Shown here: positions 37,011 to 45,972 of the stretch, piece by piece | Layout: every line of letters starts with the position of its first letter | How positions within the stretch are numbered: position 1 is the first letter of the stretch | Source of the DNA: Nocardioides sp. 1609 | GTDB taxonomy: Bacteria > Actinomycetota > Actinomycetes > Propionibacteriales > Nocardioidaceae | NCBI RefSeq assembly: GCF_004522105.1 | Contig: NZ_SPUJ01000001.1 | Coordinates: 620,001 to 684,000, forward strand | Reading direction: 5' to 3' | Length of the DNA stretch: 64,000 nt | The notes under the pieces: model-generated | Databases searched by the model: none | What the model was told of the DNA's origin: nothing | Seen by the model: only the letters and a program-made list of their open reading frames with translations | Made by a program: the position numbers and the translations under genes

Positions 37011-38051
37011 ATGCTCGTCCACGTGTCGTCCACATCACACCACCACCCGCCCCCGCGCCGGGCCCGCCCGCGCCGGGCGCGGCCGCTCGTCGCCGTCGTC
37101 GCCGCGCTCTGCGCCGTGACCGCCCTCGCCGGCTGCGGGGTCACCCGCGGCTCCGACGATCCCTCGAACCGCCGCCTCCAGATGATGATCCCGAACAGCC
37201 CCGGCGGCGGCTACGACCTGACCGGTCGGGCCGCCGCGAAGGCGCTCGAGGACAACGACCTCACCGGCCGGTTCGAGATCACCAACGTCCTCGGCGCCAG
37301 CGGCACCGTCGCGATGCAGCGGCTGGCCAACTCGGCCGGGGCCGACGACCTGGTCATGACGATGGGCCTCGGTGTCGTCGGCGCGGTCTACACCAACAAG
37401 TCCGACGCGCGGGTCTCCGACATGACGCCGATCGCGCGCGTCGTCGAGGAGCAGGAGGGCATCCTGGTGCCGGCCGACTCGCCGTTCCAGGACGTCGGCG
37501 ACCTGGTCGAGGCGTGGCGGGCCGACCCCGGGAGCGTCGTCGTCGGCGGCGGCTCCTCACCCGGCGGGCCCGACCACCTCTTCCCCCACCAGCTCGCGGC
37601 CGAGCTCGGGATCGACCCGCGCGAGGTCACCTACGTCCCGTACGACGGCGGCGGCCCGCTCACCACCGCGCTGCTCGGGGAGAAGATCGACGTCGGCACC
37701 TCCGGCCTCGGCGAGTTCGAGGGCCAGATCGCCGACGGCTCGCTGCGGGTGCTGGCGGTGTCGGGCGCCGAGCGTCTCGAGACCGTGGACGCGCCCACCC
37801 TCACCGAGGAGGGGATCGACATGGTCTTCACCAACTGGCGCGGCGTGCTGGCGCCCCCGGACATCTCCGAGGAGCAGCGCGCCTACCTCACCGACCTCTT
37901 CACCGAGCTGCACGCCACCGACGAGTGGCAGGACGCGCTCGCCCGCAACGGCTGGTCCGACAACTTCGCGACCGGCGACGAGTTCGCCGCGTTCCTGGAG
38001 GAGCAGGACGCCCGCGTCGAGGACACCCTCAAGGAGCTGGGAATCGCATGA
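37011..38051 (+). CDS. tctC: Tripartite tricarboxylate transporter substrate-binding lipoprotein TctC
   Basis: 346 residues from an ATG at 37011 (an in-frame GTG at 37023 is possible). A basic, His/Pro-rich start precedes the signal helix and the lipobox LAGC with Cys42, so it is a lipoprotein facing outward. The mature part is the Bug/TctC Venus-flytrap: [37 protein letters not shown], and [16 protein letters not shown]. It captures citrate or another carboxylate for TctBA. It is divergent from the CitAB genes and overlaps tctB by ATGA. Confidence 0.93.
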   Translation: MLVHVSSTSHHHPPPRRARPRRARPLVAVVAALCAVTALAGCGVTRGSDDPSNRRLQMMIPNSPGGGYDLTGRAAAKALEDNDLTGRFEITNVLGASGTVAMQRLANSAGADDLVMTMGLGVVGAVYTNKSDARVSDMTPIARVVEEQEGILVPADSPFQDVGDLVEAWRADPGSVVVGGGSSPGGPDHLFPHQLAAELGIDPREVTYVPYDGGGPLTTALLGEKIDVGTSGLGEFEGQIADGSLRVLAVSGAERLETVDAPTLTEEGIDMVFTNWRGVLAPPDISEEQRAYLTDLFTELHATDEWQDALARNGWSDNFATGDEFAAFLEEQDARVEDTLKELGIA

Positions 38052-38569
38052 CCACCACCGTACCCACCGCGGTCGGGACCCCGACCCGCGTCGTCGACAA
38101 GGCGCAGTACGGCCTCGCGGCGTTCCTGGTCGTCGTCGGGGCCTCCGTGCTCGTCGACGCCGCCACGCTCGAGGACGGCTTCGCCGACCAGCCCGTGCAG
38201 CCCTACGCCGTCCCGTACGTCGTCGGCGCGGTGCTGACCCTGCTCGGGGTGCTGCTCGCCGTCGCCACCGCGCGCGGCGACGTCCCGGAGGCCGAGGACG
38301 GCGAGGACGTCGACCTCACCGGGGGCGCCGACTGGCGCACCGTGGCCCTGCTCGTCGTGGTCTTCGTGCTCAACATCCTGCTCATCGACTGGCTCGGCTG
38401 GGCGATCACCGGGGCGCTGCTCTTCGCCGGCGGGGCCGGGGTCCTCGGCAGCCGCACCCACGTGCGGGACCTCGCGATCGGCACCGCCCTCTCGGTCGGC
38501 ACCTGGTACGGCTTCTACTCCGGACTCGGCATCCCGATCCCCGCCGGCATCCTGGACGGGGTGCTCTGA
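38048..38569 (+). CDS. tctB: Tripartite tricarboxylate transporter small membrane subunit TctB
   Basis: 173 residues from the ATG at 38048. Four helices (about 22-40, 56-75, 98-115, 118-150), with an acidic loop (EAEDGEDVD) in the middle, as in TctB. It shares 4 bases with tctC and one base (TGATG) with tctA, so translation of the three is coupled. Confidence 0.92.
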   Translation: MTTTVPTAVGTPTRVVDKAQYGLAAFLVVVGASVLVDAATLEDGFADQPVQPYAVPYVVGAVLTLLGVLLAVATARGDVPEAEDGEDVDLTGGADWRTVALLVVVFVLNILLIDWLGWAITGALLFAGGAGVLGSRTHVRDLAIGTALSVGTWYGFYSGLGIPIPAGILDGVL

Positions 38570-40113
38570 TGGAGCTGCTGCTCGAAGGCTTCCAGTCGGC
38601 GCTGACGCCGACCAACCTCCTGTTCGCCGTGATCGGCGTGCTGCTCGGCACGTCGGTCGGCGTGCTCCCCGGGATCGGGCCCGCGATGACCGTCGCGATG
38701 CTCCTGCCGGTGACCTACAGCGTCGGCGTCGACAGCGCGATCATCATGTTCGCCGGCATCTACTACGGCGGCATGTACGGCGGCTCGACGACCTCGATCC
38801 TGCTCAACACACCAGGTGAGTCCTCCTCGGTCGTCACCGCCATCGAGGGCAACAAGATGGCCAAGCGGGGGCGGGCGGCGCAGGCCCTCGCCACCGCGGC
38901 GATCGGCTCCTTCGTGGCCGGGACGATCGGCACCGCGCTGCTCGCCCTCCTGGCCCCCACCGTCGCCGACGTCGTCGTCAAGCTCGGCGCCCCGTCGTAC
39001 TTCGCGATCATGCTGCTGGCCCTCTTCATGGTCACCGCCGTGCTCGGCGCCTCCAAGCTGCGCGGCTTCATCTCGCTCTTCCTAGGCCTGACGATCGCGA
39101 TCGTCGGCACGGCGACCGGCCAGGCGCGCCTGACCTTCGGCCAGCCGCTGCTCGCCGACGGGATCGACGTCGTCGTCGTCGCGGTCGCGATCTTCGCGAT
39201 CGGCGAGGCCCTGTGGGTCGCGGCCCACCTGCGGCGCAAGCCGCTCGAGGTCATCCCGGTCGGCCGGCCCTGGATGAGCAAGGCCGACTGGGGCCGGTCG
39301 TGGAAGCCCTGGCTGCGCGGCACCGCCCTCGGCTACCCGCTCGGCGCGGTCCCGGCGGGCGGCGCGGAGACGCCGACGTTCCTCTCCTACATCACCGAGC
39401 GGAAGCTCTCGAAGCACCCGGAGGAGTTCGGCAAGGGCGCGATCGAGGGGGTCGCCGGTCCGGAGGCCGCCAACAACGCCTCGGCCGCCGGCACCCTGAC
39501 CGCCCTGCTCGCGATCGGGCTGCCGACGACGGCGACCGCCGCGGTGATGCTGCTGGCACTGCGGGGCTACGGGCTCCAGCCCGGTCCCCAGCTGTTCGAC
39601 GCGGAGCCCGAGCTGGTGTGGACCCTGATCGCGAGCCTGTTCGTGGCGAACGCGCTGCTGCTGGTGATCAACCTGCCGATGGCGCCGATCTGGGCCAAGC
39701 TGCTCCAGATCCCGCGTCCCTACCTGTACGCCGGCATCCTGTTCTTCGCCTCGCTCGGCGCCTACAGCGTCAACTTCGAGGCCTTCGACCTCGGGCTGCT
39801 GCTGGCCTTCGGGCTGCTCGGCCTGACGATGCGCCGCTTCGCCCTGCCCGTGCTGCCGCTCATCATCGGGGTGATCCTCGGCCCGGAGCTGGAGGAGCAG
39901 GTCACCACCGCCCTGACCATCTCGCAGGGTGACGTGAGCACCCTGTGGAGCGAGCCGGTGGCCATCGTGGTCTACGCCCTGATGGTCGTGCTGCTGCTCC
40001 TGATGGTCCTCACCGGCCTCCGCAAGCCGCCGGCCACCGCCGCCCCGACCGGGTCCGAGCCCTCGGACCCCTCCGAACCGTCCGACATCGAGAAGCAGGA
40101 GGTGCCCCGATGA
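38569..40113 (+). CDS. tctA: Tripartite tricarboxylate transporter large membrane subunit TctA
   Basis: 514 residues, about 11-12 helices. Family signatures: [21 protein letters not shown] near the start, [24 protein letters not shown], and the mirrored second-half motif [19 protein letters not shown] with [15 protein letters not shown]. It transports the carboxylate with sodium or protons. The C-terminal tail is Ser/Pro/Glu-rich. It overlaps the universal stress protein gene by ATGA. Confidence 0.94.
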   Translation: MELLLEGFQSALTPTNLLFAVIGVLLGTSVGVLPGIGPAMTVAMLLPVTYSVGVDSAIIMFAGIYYGGMYGGSTTSILLNTPGESSSVVTAIEGNKMAKRGRAAQALATAAIGSFVAGTIGTALLALLAPTVADVVVKLGAPSYFAIMLLALFMVTAVLGASKLRGFISLFLGLTIAIVGTATGQARLTFGQPLLADGIDVVVVAVAIFAIGEALWVAAHLRRKPLEVIPVGRPWMSKADWGRSWKPWLRGTALGYPLGAVPAGGAETPTFLSYITERKLSKHPEEFGKGAIEGVAGPEAANNASAAGTLTALLAIGLPTTATAAVMLLALRGYGLQPGPQLFDAEPELVWTLIASLFVANALLLVINLPMAPIWAKLLQIPRPYLYAGILFFASLGAYSVNFEAFDLGLLLAFGLLGLTMRRFALPVLPLIIGVILGPELEEQVTTALTISQGDVSTLWSEPVAIVVYALMVVLLLLMVLTGLRKPPATAAPTGSEPSDPSEPSDIEKQEVPR

Positions 40114-40496
40114 CCGTCGTCGTGGGTTACAGCGCCGACCAGTTCGGCCATGCGGCCGTCGAGCACGGCGCCCGCGAGGCCCTCGCGAGGGGTGAGCGGC
40201 TCGTCGTGGTCAACGCCTCGACCGGCCAGAAGCTCGTCGACTCCCGGTTCGCCCCGGACGAGGAGATCCGCACCCTCACCGCCGGGCTCGAGGCGCAGGG
40301 CCTCGAGGTGGAGATCCGGCACGACGTCGTCGCCGACGTCGCGGACGCCGTCCTGGACGCCGCGCGCGAGACCGGCGCCCGGCTGATCGTCGTCGGGATC
40401 CGGAAGCGGACCCCGGTCGGCAAGCTCATCATGGGCAGCGTCGCGCAGCGGGTCATCCTCGACGCCGACTGCCCGGTGCTCGCCGTCAAGCCCTGA
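40110..40496 (+). CDS. Universal stress protein, last gene of the tct operon
   Basis: 128 residues from the ATG at 40110. UspA fold with an ATP-site consensus close to G-2x-G-9x-G(S/T): [23 protein letters not shown], then CPVLAVKP. It probably binds ATP and tunes transporter activity or signals substrate state; other Tct operons in actinobacteria also end in a usp gene. It is coupled to tctA by a 4-base overlap. Confidence 0.9.
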   Translation: MTVVVGYSADQFGHAAVEHGAREALARGERLVVVNASTGQKLVDSRFAPDEEIRTLTAGLEAQGLEVEIRHDVVADVADAVLDAARETGARLIVVGIRKRTPVGKLIMGSVAQRVILDADCPVLAVKP

Positions 40497-40517
40497 CACC
40501 CGGCCCGGGCGGGGCGG

Positions 40518-41048
40518 TCAGCAGCTGAACGAGGCGGTGACGTGCACCGTCTCGGTGTCGTCGACCAGGGTCACCACGTCGGTGTCGACGTCGGCGCCGG
40601 CGCCCCCGGGGTCGACGTCGAGACCGGCGGCACCGCCGAGGGTGCCGAACCGCTCGGCGCCGTCGGCCAGGACGACGCTCGCCTCCTCGAAGCCGCTGCC
40701 CGCGGCGTACACGGTGACGACGCGCCGGCCGTCGGCCGACTCGTACGTCGTCGGCGCGACCTTCCCGCCGAGGGCCACGGCGCCCTCCGACTCCCACGAC
40801 GCCTCGACGGCGCCGGTGAGGGTGACCTCGGCCCGGCACGGTTCGCCCTCGAGGAGCGGGAACGGCGGCTCGTCGGAGCCGGTGCCCGGCTCGGCCGGCT
40901 CGACCGGCGGGTCGTCGCTGGAGGCGGCCGCCGGGGCCGGCTCGTCGGCGTCGTCGGCGTCGTCGGGCTCCTCGGAGCCACCGCAGGCGGCGAGCGCGGC
41001 CAGGACCAGGGCGAGCGCGGCCAGGACGGCGGGACGGAGCGTCTTCAC
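40518..41048 (-). CDS. Lipoprotein of unknown function
   Basis: 176 residues. The signal peptide ends in the lipobox LAAC (Cys22), followed by a long acidic/Pro/Ala linker (about 25-65) and a beta-rich outer domain of about 110 residues starting EPCRAEVTLTGAVEASW. Two Cys (one near 70, one at the C-terminus, FSC) could form a disulfide. No family recognised. It converges with the universal stress gene and is probably an independent gene. Confidence 0.75.
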   Translation of the reverse strand: MKTLRPAVLAALALVLAALAACGGSEEPDDADDADEPAPAAASSDDPPVEPAEPGTGSDEPPFPLLEGEPCRAEVTLTGAVEASWESEGAVALGGKVAPTTYESADGRRVVTVYAAGSGFEEASVVLADGAERFGTLGGAAGLDVDPGGAGADVDTDVVTLVDDTETVHVTASFSC

Positions 41049-41088
41049 GCGCCAGATCGTCGCACCGGCGTCCGCCGTCGTCGAGACC

Positions 41089-41691
41089 TCAGCGGGGTCC
41101 CGACCGGTGGGTGAGCGCCTGCACGAGGGTCTCCTGCAGGTAGCCGACCCACTCGTAGATGTCGTGCGCCTGGGCGCGGGGGTCCTCGTCGGGGAGGTCG
41201 TACCAGTACTCCTCGTCGCCGTCCTCGATGCCGAGCCGAGTCGCGAGGGCGAGGCGGACGTCGGTGAAGGAGCGCAACCACGTCTCGGCGGCGGGCGGGT
41301 CGAGCTCGACGTCGATCATCAGCCCGTCCTCCTCGAGCATCGGCGGCAGGCCGGCCTCCTCGAGGGTGTCGATCACCAGGGACGCCGCGCGCGCCTTGCC
41401 GTCGCGCAGGCCGCCCTCGGTGAAGCGGCGGAACTCCGAGGCCGCCTCGTCGTCGTCGGCGTAGGCCGTCGGGAAGAGCCGCAGCAGGACCGGGTCCTCG
41501 GGCTCCGACGTCGGGCCGGAGAAGTCCATCAGCGCCTCGAACGGGTCGCGCTCGTCGTCGACGACGGCGGACTCGTTGCGCAGCAGCTCGACGAGCTGGC
41601 CGGTGAGGGAGCGCAGCAGGTCGGCCTCGAAGCCGGTGAAGGCCGCGATCACCCGGCCGCTGCGGCGGTGACGTGTGAAGCCCGTGCTCAT
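41089..41691 (-). CDS. DUF2017 protein
   Basis: 200 residues, acidic and mostly helical. It has ADLLRSLTGQLVELLR near the start and WLRSFTDVRLALATRLGI with IYEWVGYLQETLVQAL near the end, characteristic of DUF2017. It lies directly downstream of clpS, as in most actinobacteria, which suggests a link to Clp proteolysis, but no function is established. Confidence 0.9.
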   Translation of the reverse strand: MSTGFTRHRRSGRVIAAFTGFEADLLRSLTGQLVELLRNESAVVDDERDPFEALMDFSGPTSEPEDPVLLRLFPTAYADDDEAASEFRRFTEGGLRDGKARAASLVIDTLEEAGLPPMLEEDGLMIDVELDPPAAETWLRSFTDVRLALATRLGIEDGDEEYWYDLPDEDPRAQAHDIYEWVGYLQETLVQALTHRSGPR

Positions 41692-41698
41692 CGGCTGC

Positions 41699-42007
41699 TC
41701 ACTCGGCCTTCGAGAGCGTGGCCCACAGGCCGTACTCGTGCATGGCCTGGACGTCGCGCTCCATCTCCTCGCGGGTGCCCGTGCTGACCACGGACCGGCC
41801 GTCCTCGTGGACCTCCATCATCAGCTTCTCGGCCTTCTTCTTGCCGTAGCCGAAGTGCTTCTGGAAGACGTAGGTGACGTAGGACATCAGGTTGACCGGG
41901 TCGTTCCACACGATGGTCACCCACGGGGTGGCCAGGACGGTGATGTCGTCGTGTTCCGGAGTGGTCTCGAGCCCCGGGTCGACCTCGACAGGACTAGCGG
42001 CGGACAC
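41699..42007 (-). CDS. clpS: ATP-dependent Clp protease adaptor ClpS
   Basis: 102 residues from the GTG at 42007 (VSAASPVEVD); an ATG 18 bases upstream (42025) is an alternative but leaves only 8 bases to the divergent gene. It delivers N-degron substrates to ClpC/ClpA. The core is complete: WVTIVWNDPVNLMSYVTYVFQKHFGYGKKKAEKLMMEVH, with the Asn-Asp pair and the Met lining the N-degron pocket, then the C-terminal GLWATL. First gene of clpS-DUF2017. Confidence 0.94.
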   Translation of the reverse strand: MSAASPVEVDPGLETTPEHDDITVLATPWVTIVWNDPVNLMSYVTYVFQKHFGYGKKKAEKLMMEVHEDGRSVVSTGTREEMERDVQAMHEYGLWATLSKAE

Positions 42008-42033
42008 GAGTTCATGGTGGCACACTCGCCGCC

Positions 42034-42804
42034 ATGCCCGACCTCGACGTCGACCTGACCGACTCCGTCCTGCGCCTGACGCTGAACCGTCCCGACGTCC
42101 TCAACGCCCTCACCGGCGAGATGTCGCTCGCCCTCGCCGAGGCGCTCGAGGGCGTGAACGCGCGCGACGACGTCCGGGTCGTCGTCCTGACCGGCGCCGG
42201 TGACGCGTTCTCGACCGGCGCCGACATCGGCGGCGAGCAGGCGCACGAGCGCTTCGGCGCCGACGCGATGGACGTGGCAGCCCGGATGGTGCGCGGCATC
42301 GTGGCCAGCGACACCCCCGTGCTCGCCGCGGTGAACGGGATCGCTGCCGGCGTCTCGTGCTCGCTGGCGCTGGCGTGCGACGTGATCGTGGCCCGCGACA
42401 GCGCGGCGTTCCTGCTGCCGTTCGCGCGGATCGGCTTCATGGTCGACGGCGGCGCGTCGGCGACGGTGGCCGCGGCGGTCGGGCGGGCCCGCGCGATGCG
42501 GATGGGCCTGCTGGGCGAGCCGCTCTCCGCGCAGGAGGCCCACGACGCCGGCCTGATCACCCACGTCGCGTCGTCGGCGGAGTACGACGACGTGGTCGCC
42601 ACGCTCGTGCGTCGCCTGGCCGCGGGCGCACCGCTCGCGCAGGCCGCCACGAAGCGCGCGATCAACGCCGCCACCCTGGCCCACCTCGACGCCGCCCTCG
42701 ACCGCGAGCGCAGCGGCCAGACCCTCCTCATGCGCACCGCCGACGTCGCCGAGGGGATGCGGGCGTTCTCCGAGCGGCGGCGGCCGGCGTTCCGCGGCGA
42801 GTAG
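42034..42804 (+). CDS. Enoyl-CoA hydratase/isomerase family protein
   Basis: 256 residues. Crotonase fold: LTGAGDAFSTGADIGG and AAVNGIAAGVSCSLALACD form the oxyanion hole, and FARIGFMVDGGASATV covers the active-site helix. The usual catalytic Glu (IPGxGG) position reads MVDGG, so it may be an isomerase or atypical member, not a straight hydratase. It is divergent from clpS across 26 bases. Confidence 0.88.
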   Translation: MPDLDVDLTDSVLRLTLNRPDVLNALTGEMSLALAEALEGVNARDDVRVVVLTGAGDAFSTGADIGGEQAHERFGADAMDVAARMVRGIVASDTPVLAAVNGIAAGVSCSLALACDVIVARDSAAFLLPFARIGFMVDGGASATVAAAVGRARAMRMGLLGEPLSAQEAHDAGLITHVASSAEYDDVVATLVRRLAAGAPLAQAATKRAINAATLAHLDAALDRERSGQTLLMRTADVAEGMRAFSERRRPAFRGE

Positions 42805-42831
42805 GCGGGGTCCGGGCACCGTCGCCCCCGG

Positions 42832-43383
42832 TCAGGCGCCGTCCTTGAAGAAGTCCTCGTGGACCGTGAGGCGGTCGTAGCCCTGCGGTAGCCCGCCGCG
42901 GGTGACGGCGCAGGTCGGGGCGGCACTGTCGCCCGGCGCCAGGCTGTCGGGCACCGTGCACCCGATCTCCGCCACGACCTCGCCGTCGTCCTCGAGCGTG
43001 AGGAGGATGTTGGGGGTGGTGACGACACCGGAGCCGCTGACGCCCCCGGTGTTGGAGACCCTGAGACCACGGACCGCCCGCCGGTCCGGGGTGTCGGCGG
43101 AGACCGTCCGGCCGGAGAGTGCCCACCCCTCGTCGAACTCGAACTCCTCGAACGCGAACGCGTCGCCCTCCTGGACCACGAGGGCGGTCGCGGGCCGGTC
43201 CGGCTGCAGCCCCTCGTCGATGGCCGTGCCGAAGTCGATGACGCCCCGCACCACGATGACGGCCAGGCCGCCGCAGACCAGGACGACCCCGACGACCACC
43301 GCGACGACGACCTTGACGGCGCCCTCCGGACGACGTGACCGCGGGACTGCCGGGACCTCGGGCGTGCGTGGTGGCTGCGACAC
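42832..43383 (-). CDS. Single-pass membrane protein with extracytoplasmic domain
   Basis: 183 residues from a GTG at 43383 (an in-frame GTG 9 bases upstream is possible). A Pro/Arg-rich start precedes one helix (about 22-45), and the rest is a beta-rich outer domain of the type annotated FxLYD or DUF4352-like: a C(V)-x-NTGG motif (VSNTGGVSGSG) and two Cys (GCTVP and PTCAV) likely bridged. It resembles small outer-face proteins whose partners are unknown. Confidence 0.68.
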   Translation of the reverse strand: MSQPPRTPEVPAVPRSRRPEGAVKVVVAVVVGVVLVCGGLAVIVVRGVIDFGTAIDEGLQPDRPATALVVQEGDAFAFEEFEFDEGWALSGRTVSADTPDRRAVRGLRVSNTGGVSGSGVVTTPNILLTLEDDGEVVAEIGCTVPDSLAPGDSAAPTCAVTRGGLPQGYDRLTVHEDFFKDGA

Positions 43384-43485
43384 GGTCGAGACCCTCCCCC
43401 CGTCCGGGTCGGCCCAACCCGGGCTCGGCGGTGTCCCGCGTCGGTGACGTGCAGCGCAGCCGCCCACCGACCCCCCAAGAACCCC

Positions 43486-43540
43486 TTGACAGTCACCGCG
43501 AGCCTTCGGCACGATGACTCTCCAACGATCATTGGGGAGT
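43486..43540 (+). promoter_or_regulatory. Promoter and operator of the ArsR-MFS pair
   Basis: A consensus -35 TTGACA lies at 43486-43491, with a weak -10 (cacgat) about 18 bases downstream. It is followed by CTCCAACGATCATTGGGGAG (43520-43539), an imperfect palindrome of the form CCAAyGATCrTTGG. This is a likely ArsR operator that blocks elongation or ribosome access, because GGGGAG at its end is also the ribosome site. Confidence 0.6.
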
Positions 43541-43543
43541 GAG

Positions 43544-44131
43544 ATGGGCGAGGACGACGGCCGGGCCGACGTGAGTGCGCTGCGGGCGGTGGCGCACCCG
43601 GTGCGGCTGCGGATCCTGTCGCTGCTGACCGGCACCCCGATGAGCGCGGCCGAGGTGGCGCGCGAGCTCGGCCTCACCCACGCGAACGCGTCGTACCACC
43701 TGCGCCAGCTGGTGGACGCCGACGAGCTGGTCGTCGCCGGCGAGGAGAAGATCCGCGGCGGCGTGGCCAAGCGTTACCGCTACCCGCACGAGCGGCGCGG
43801 CAAGCACCCTCGGCCCGGTGATCCCCGACCCGAGGACCGCGTCCTGTACGTCCGGGCCGTCGGCCAGGAGATCGAGCGGCGGGTGCTCGAGCGGCGCTCG
43901 CAGCGTCCGCAGCAGATGAACGACCTGGAGGGCTGGGTCGACGAGGCCACCTGGACCAGGGCGCTCGCCCTGGTCGAGGAGGCCTCGATGCTCCTGCACG
44001 ACGCCAACCGCCCCCCGCGCACCGCCGGCACGCTGCACGTCAGCCTCACCGCGATGGCCTTCGAGATGACCCGGTCCCCGGGCGACGACGGGCCGGGCGA
44101 CGACGAGCGGGACGACGAGGTGTCGTCGTGA
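43544..44131 (+). CDS. ArsR-family winged-helix regulator
   Basis: 195 residues from the ATG at 43544, with GGGGAG 5 bases ahead; an earlier in-frame ATG (43514) lies in the operator. HTH region: VAHPVRLRILSLLTGTPMSAAEVARELGLTHANASYHLRQL. The C-terminal half is helical and charged, with no Cys-rich metal site, so the ligand is probably organic. It overlaps the MFS gene start by GTGA, which implies that it controls this exporter. Confidence 0.88.
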   Translation: MGEDDGRADVSALRAVAHPVRLRILSLLTGTPMSAAEVARELGLTHANASYHLRQLVDADELVVAGEEKIRGGVAKRYRYPHERRGKHPRPGDPRPEDRVLYVRAVGQEIERRVLERRSQRPQQMNDLEGWVDEATWTRALALVEEASMLLHDANRPPRTAGTLHVSLTAMAFEMTRSPGDDGPGDDERDDEVSS

Positions 44132-45375
44132 CCTGGGCCGACTCGATGGCGCCGCTGCGGGGACGCAACTTCCGCTTCTACTTCGCCTCCCGGTTCGCCA
44201 ACACCCTGGGCAGCTCGATGGCCTCGGTGGCGCTCGCGTTCGCCGTCCTCGAGGTCACCGACGACGACCCGGCCGCGCTCGGCCTGGTCCTGGCGGCGCA
44301 CACGGTGCCGATGGTCGTGCTGCTGCTCTGGGGCGGCGTGCTCGCCGACCGGCTGCCGCGCACGCTGGTGCTGCAGGTCTCCAACCTGACGTCCGCCGCG
44401 AGCCAGGGCGCGATCGCGTTCCTCGTCATCACCGGCACCGCCGAGCTCTGGATGCTGATCGCGCTGAGCGCCGTGCACGGCGTCGTCTCCGCCGCCGGCC
44501 TGCCCGCGATGGCCGGCATCATGCCGTCGTTGGTGCCGCGCGCGGAGCTGCAGCAGGCCAACGCGCTGATGTCGCTGGTCCGCTCCGGCCTGGTCATCGT
44601 CGGACCGACCGTCAGCGCGCTGCTCGTGGTCGGGGTGGGGGCCGGCTGGGGACTGGCGCTCGACGCGGTCACGTGGCTGGTGAGCGCGGTCCTGCTCGGC
44701 TTCGTCGACCTGCCGGCCCGCGAGCGCAGGGAGACCGGCGCCAGCACCTGGAGCGAGCTGCGCGAGGGCTGGACCTACGTCCGCTCCACGCAGTGGCTGT
44801 GGGTCGTCGTCCTGGCCTTCGGCGTCCTCAACGCGATCCACGCCGGTCCCTGGTTCACCCTCGGCCCGCTGCACGCGAAGGAGACGATCGGCGAGGAGGG
44901 CTGGGGCCTGGTGCTCTCGGCGGAGGCGGTCGGCCTGCTGGCGATGACCCTGGTGATGCTGCGGGTGCCGCTGCAGCGACCGCTGCTGTGGGGGACGCTC
45001 GGCGTCTCCCTGCTCGGCGTCCCGATCTTCGTCTTCGGCGCCCACCCGACGCTGCTCCTGCTGGTCGTCGTCGCCTTCGTGGCCGGGGCCGGCACCGAGG
45101 TGTTCAGCATGGGGTGGAACCTCGCCATGCAGGAGAACGTGCCCGACGAGATGCTCTCGCGGGTCTACTCCTACGACATGCTCGGCTCGTTCATCGCGAT
45201 GCCGATCGGCCAGGTCGCCGTCGGTCCGCTCGCGATCGCGTTCGGCTCCGACCACGTGCTGATGGTCAGCGGCGCCGTGTACGTCGTCACCTGCCTGCTG
45301 ATGCTGCTCTCCCCCGCCGTGCGCCGCCTGCCGCGGGTCAGCACCACTTCCGCACCAGAGCCCGCAGCACCGTGA
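44128..45375 (+). CDS. MFS exporter
   Basis: 415 residues, 12 helices. Motif A-type loop WGGVLADRLPRTLVLQVSN between helices 2 and 3 marks the MFS drug/solute exporter group (MFS_3, EntS-like). The partner regulator upstream supports inducible efflux. Its last 38 bases overlap the 3' end of the convergent DUF1697 gene. Confidence 0.9.
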   Translation: MTWADSMAPLRGRNFRFYFASRFANTLGSSMASVALAFAVLEVTDDDPAALGLVLAAHTVPMVVLLLWGGVLADRLPRTLVLQVSNLTSAASQGAIAFLVITGTAELWMLIALSAVHGVVSAAGLPAMAGIMPSLVPRAELQQANALMSLVRSGLVIVGPTVSALLVVGVGAGWGLALDAVTWLVSAVLLGFVDLPARERRETGASTWSELREGWTYVRSTQWLWVVVLAFGVLNAIHAGPWFTLGPLHAKETIGEEGWGLVLSAEAVGLLAMTLVMLRVPLQRPLLWGTLGVSLLGVPIFVFGAHPTLLLLVVVAFVAGAGTEVFSMGWNLAMQENVPDEMLSRVYSYDMLGSFIAMPIGQVAVGPLAIAFGSDHVLMVSGAVYVVTCLLMLLSPAVRRLPRVSTTSAPEPAAP

Positions 45376-45859
45376 CGTTGCGGTTGGTCGCGACACCGAT
45401 CGACTTCTCGATCGGCCGGAGGAGCCGGGCGTCGAGGTAGCCGCCCGCGAGCATCAGGTGCACCGCCCGCTCGGACAGCCCGACCCGCTCGTCGGCGGTC
45501 GACAGGGCCTCGAGCCGCTCCCGGAGCGCGGCGGTCGGCGCCTCCTTGAGCAGCCAGACGTAGTGCTTGGCGTCGTGGCCGAATCCGTCGGCGTCGGTCA
45601 CGACGTCCCGCAGCTCGTCGGTCCGGTAGACGACCGTCGGGACCTCGAACCCGCGGTCGGCCAGGTAGGCCCGTTCGAGGGCGTCCTCGATCCTGGCCCG
45701 GGACCGCATCCTGGTCGAGAACCGGACGTTGCCGGTGTTGATGTGCGTCGCGACGTCGTCGAAGCCGGCCGTCCCGGTGGCGGCGACGATGGCCTCCTTC
45801 GGGAACTTCCGGGTCGCGCCCAGGTTGATCGCCCGCAGGAAGGCGACGTGCGTCGTCAT
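45338..45859 (-). CDS. DUF1697 protein
   Basis: 173 residues from the ATG at 45859. The start MTTHVAFLRAINLGATRKFP, the THINTGNVRFST block and the C-terminal ATNRNVTVLRAL are typical of DUF1697, a small cytosolic family of unknown activity common in actinobacteria. The 3' end overlaps the MFS gene by 38 bases. Confidence 0.9.
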   Translation of the reverse strand: MTTHVAFLRAINLGATRKFPKEAIVAATGTAGFDDVATHINTGNVRFSTRMRSRARIEDALERAYLADRGFEVPTVVYRTDELRDVVTDADGFGHDAKHYVWLLKEAPTAALRERLEALSTADERVGLSERAVHLMLAGGYLDARLLRPIEKSIGVATNRNVTVLRALVRKWC

Positions 45860-45887
45860 GGCTGCATCCTCACACCACCCGGGCCGT

Positions 45888-45928
45888 GACCGGGGCCGAA
45901 CCGGCCCCATGCTGGCCCGGCCCCGGTC
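45888..45928 (-). terminator. Hairpin after the siderophore uptake operon
   Basis: GACCGGGGCCG (45888-45898) pairs with CGGCCCCGGTC (45918-45928); the 19-base loop itself contains further GGCC matches. It lies 45 bases past the FecCD stop and before the DUF1697 start. Confidence 0.6.
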
Positions 45929-45972
45929 GGGAGTGGTTCGCCGCCGCCGCTCGATCGGATGGGTGAGGCTCC

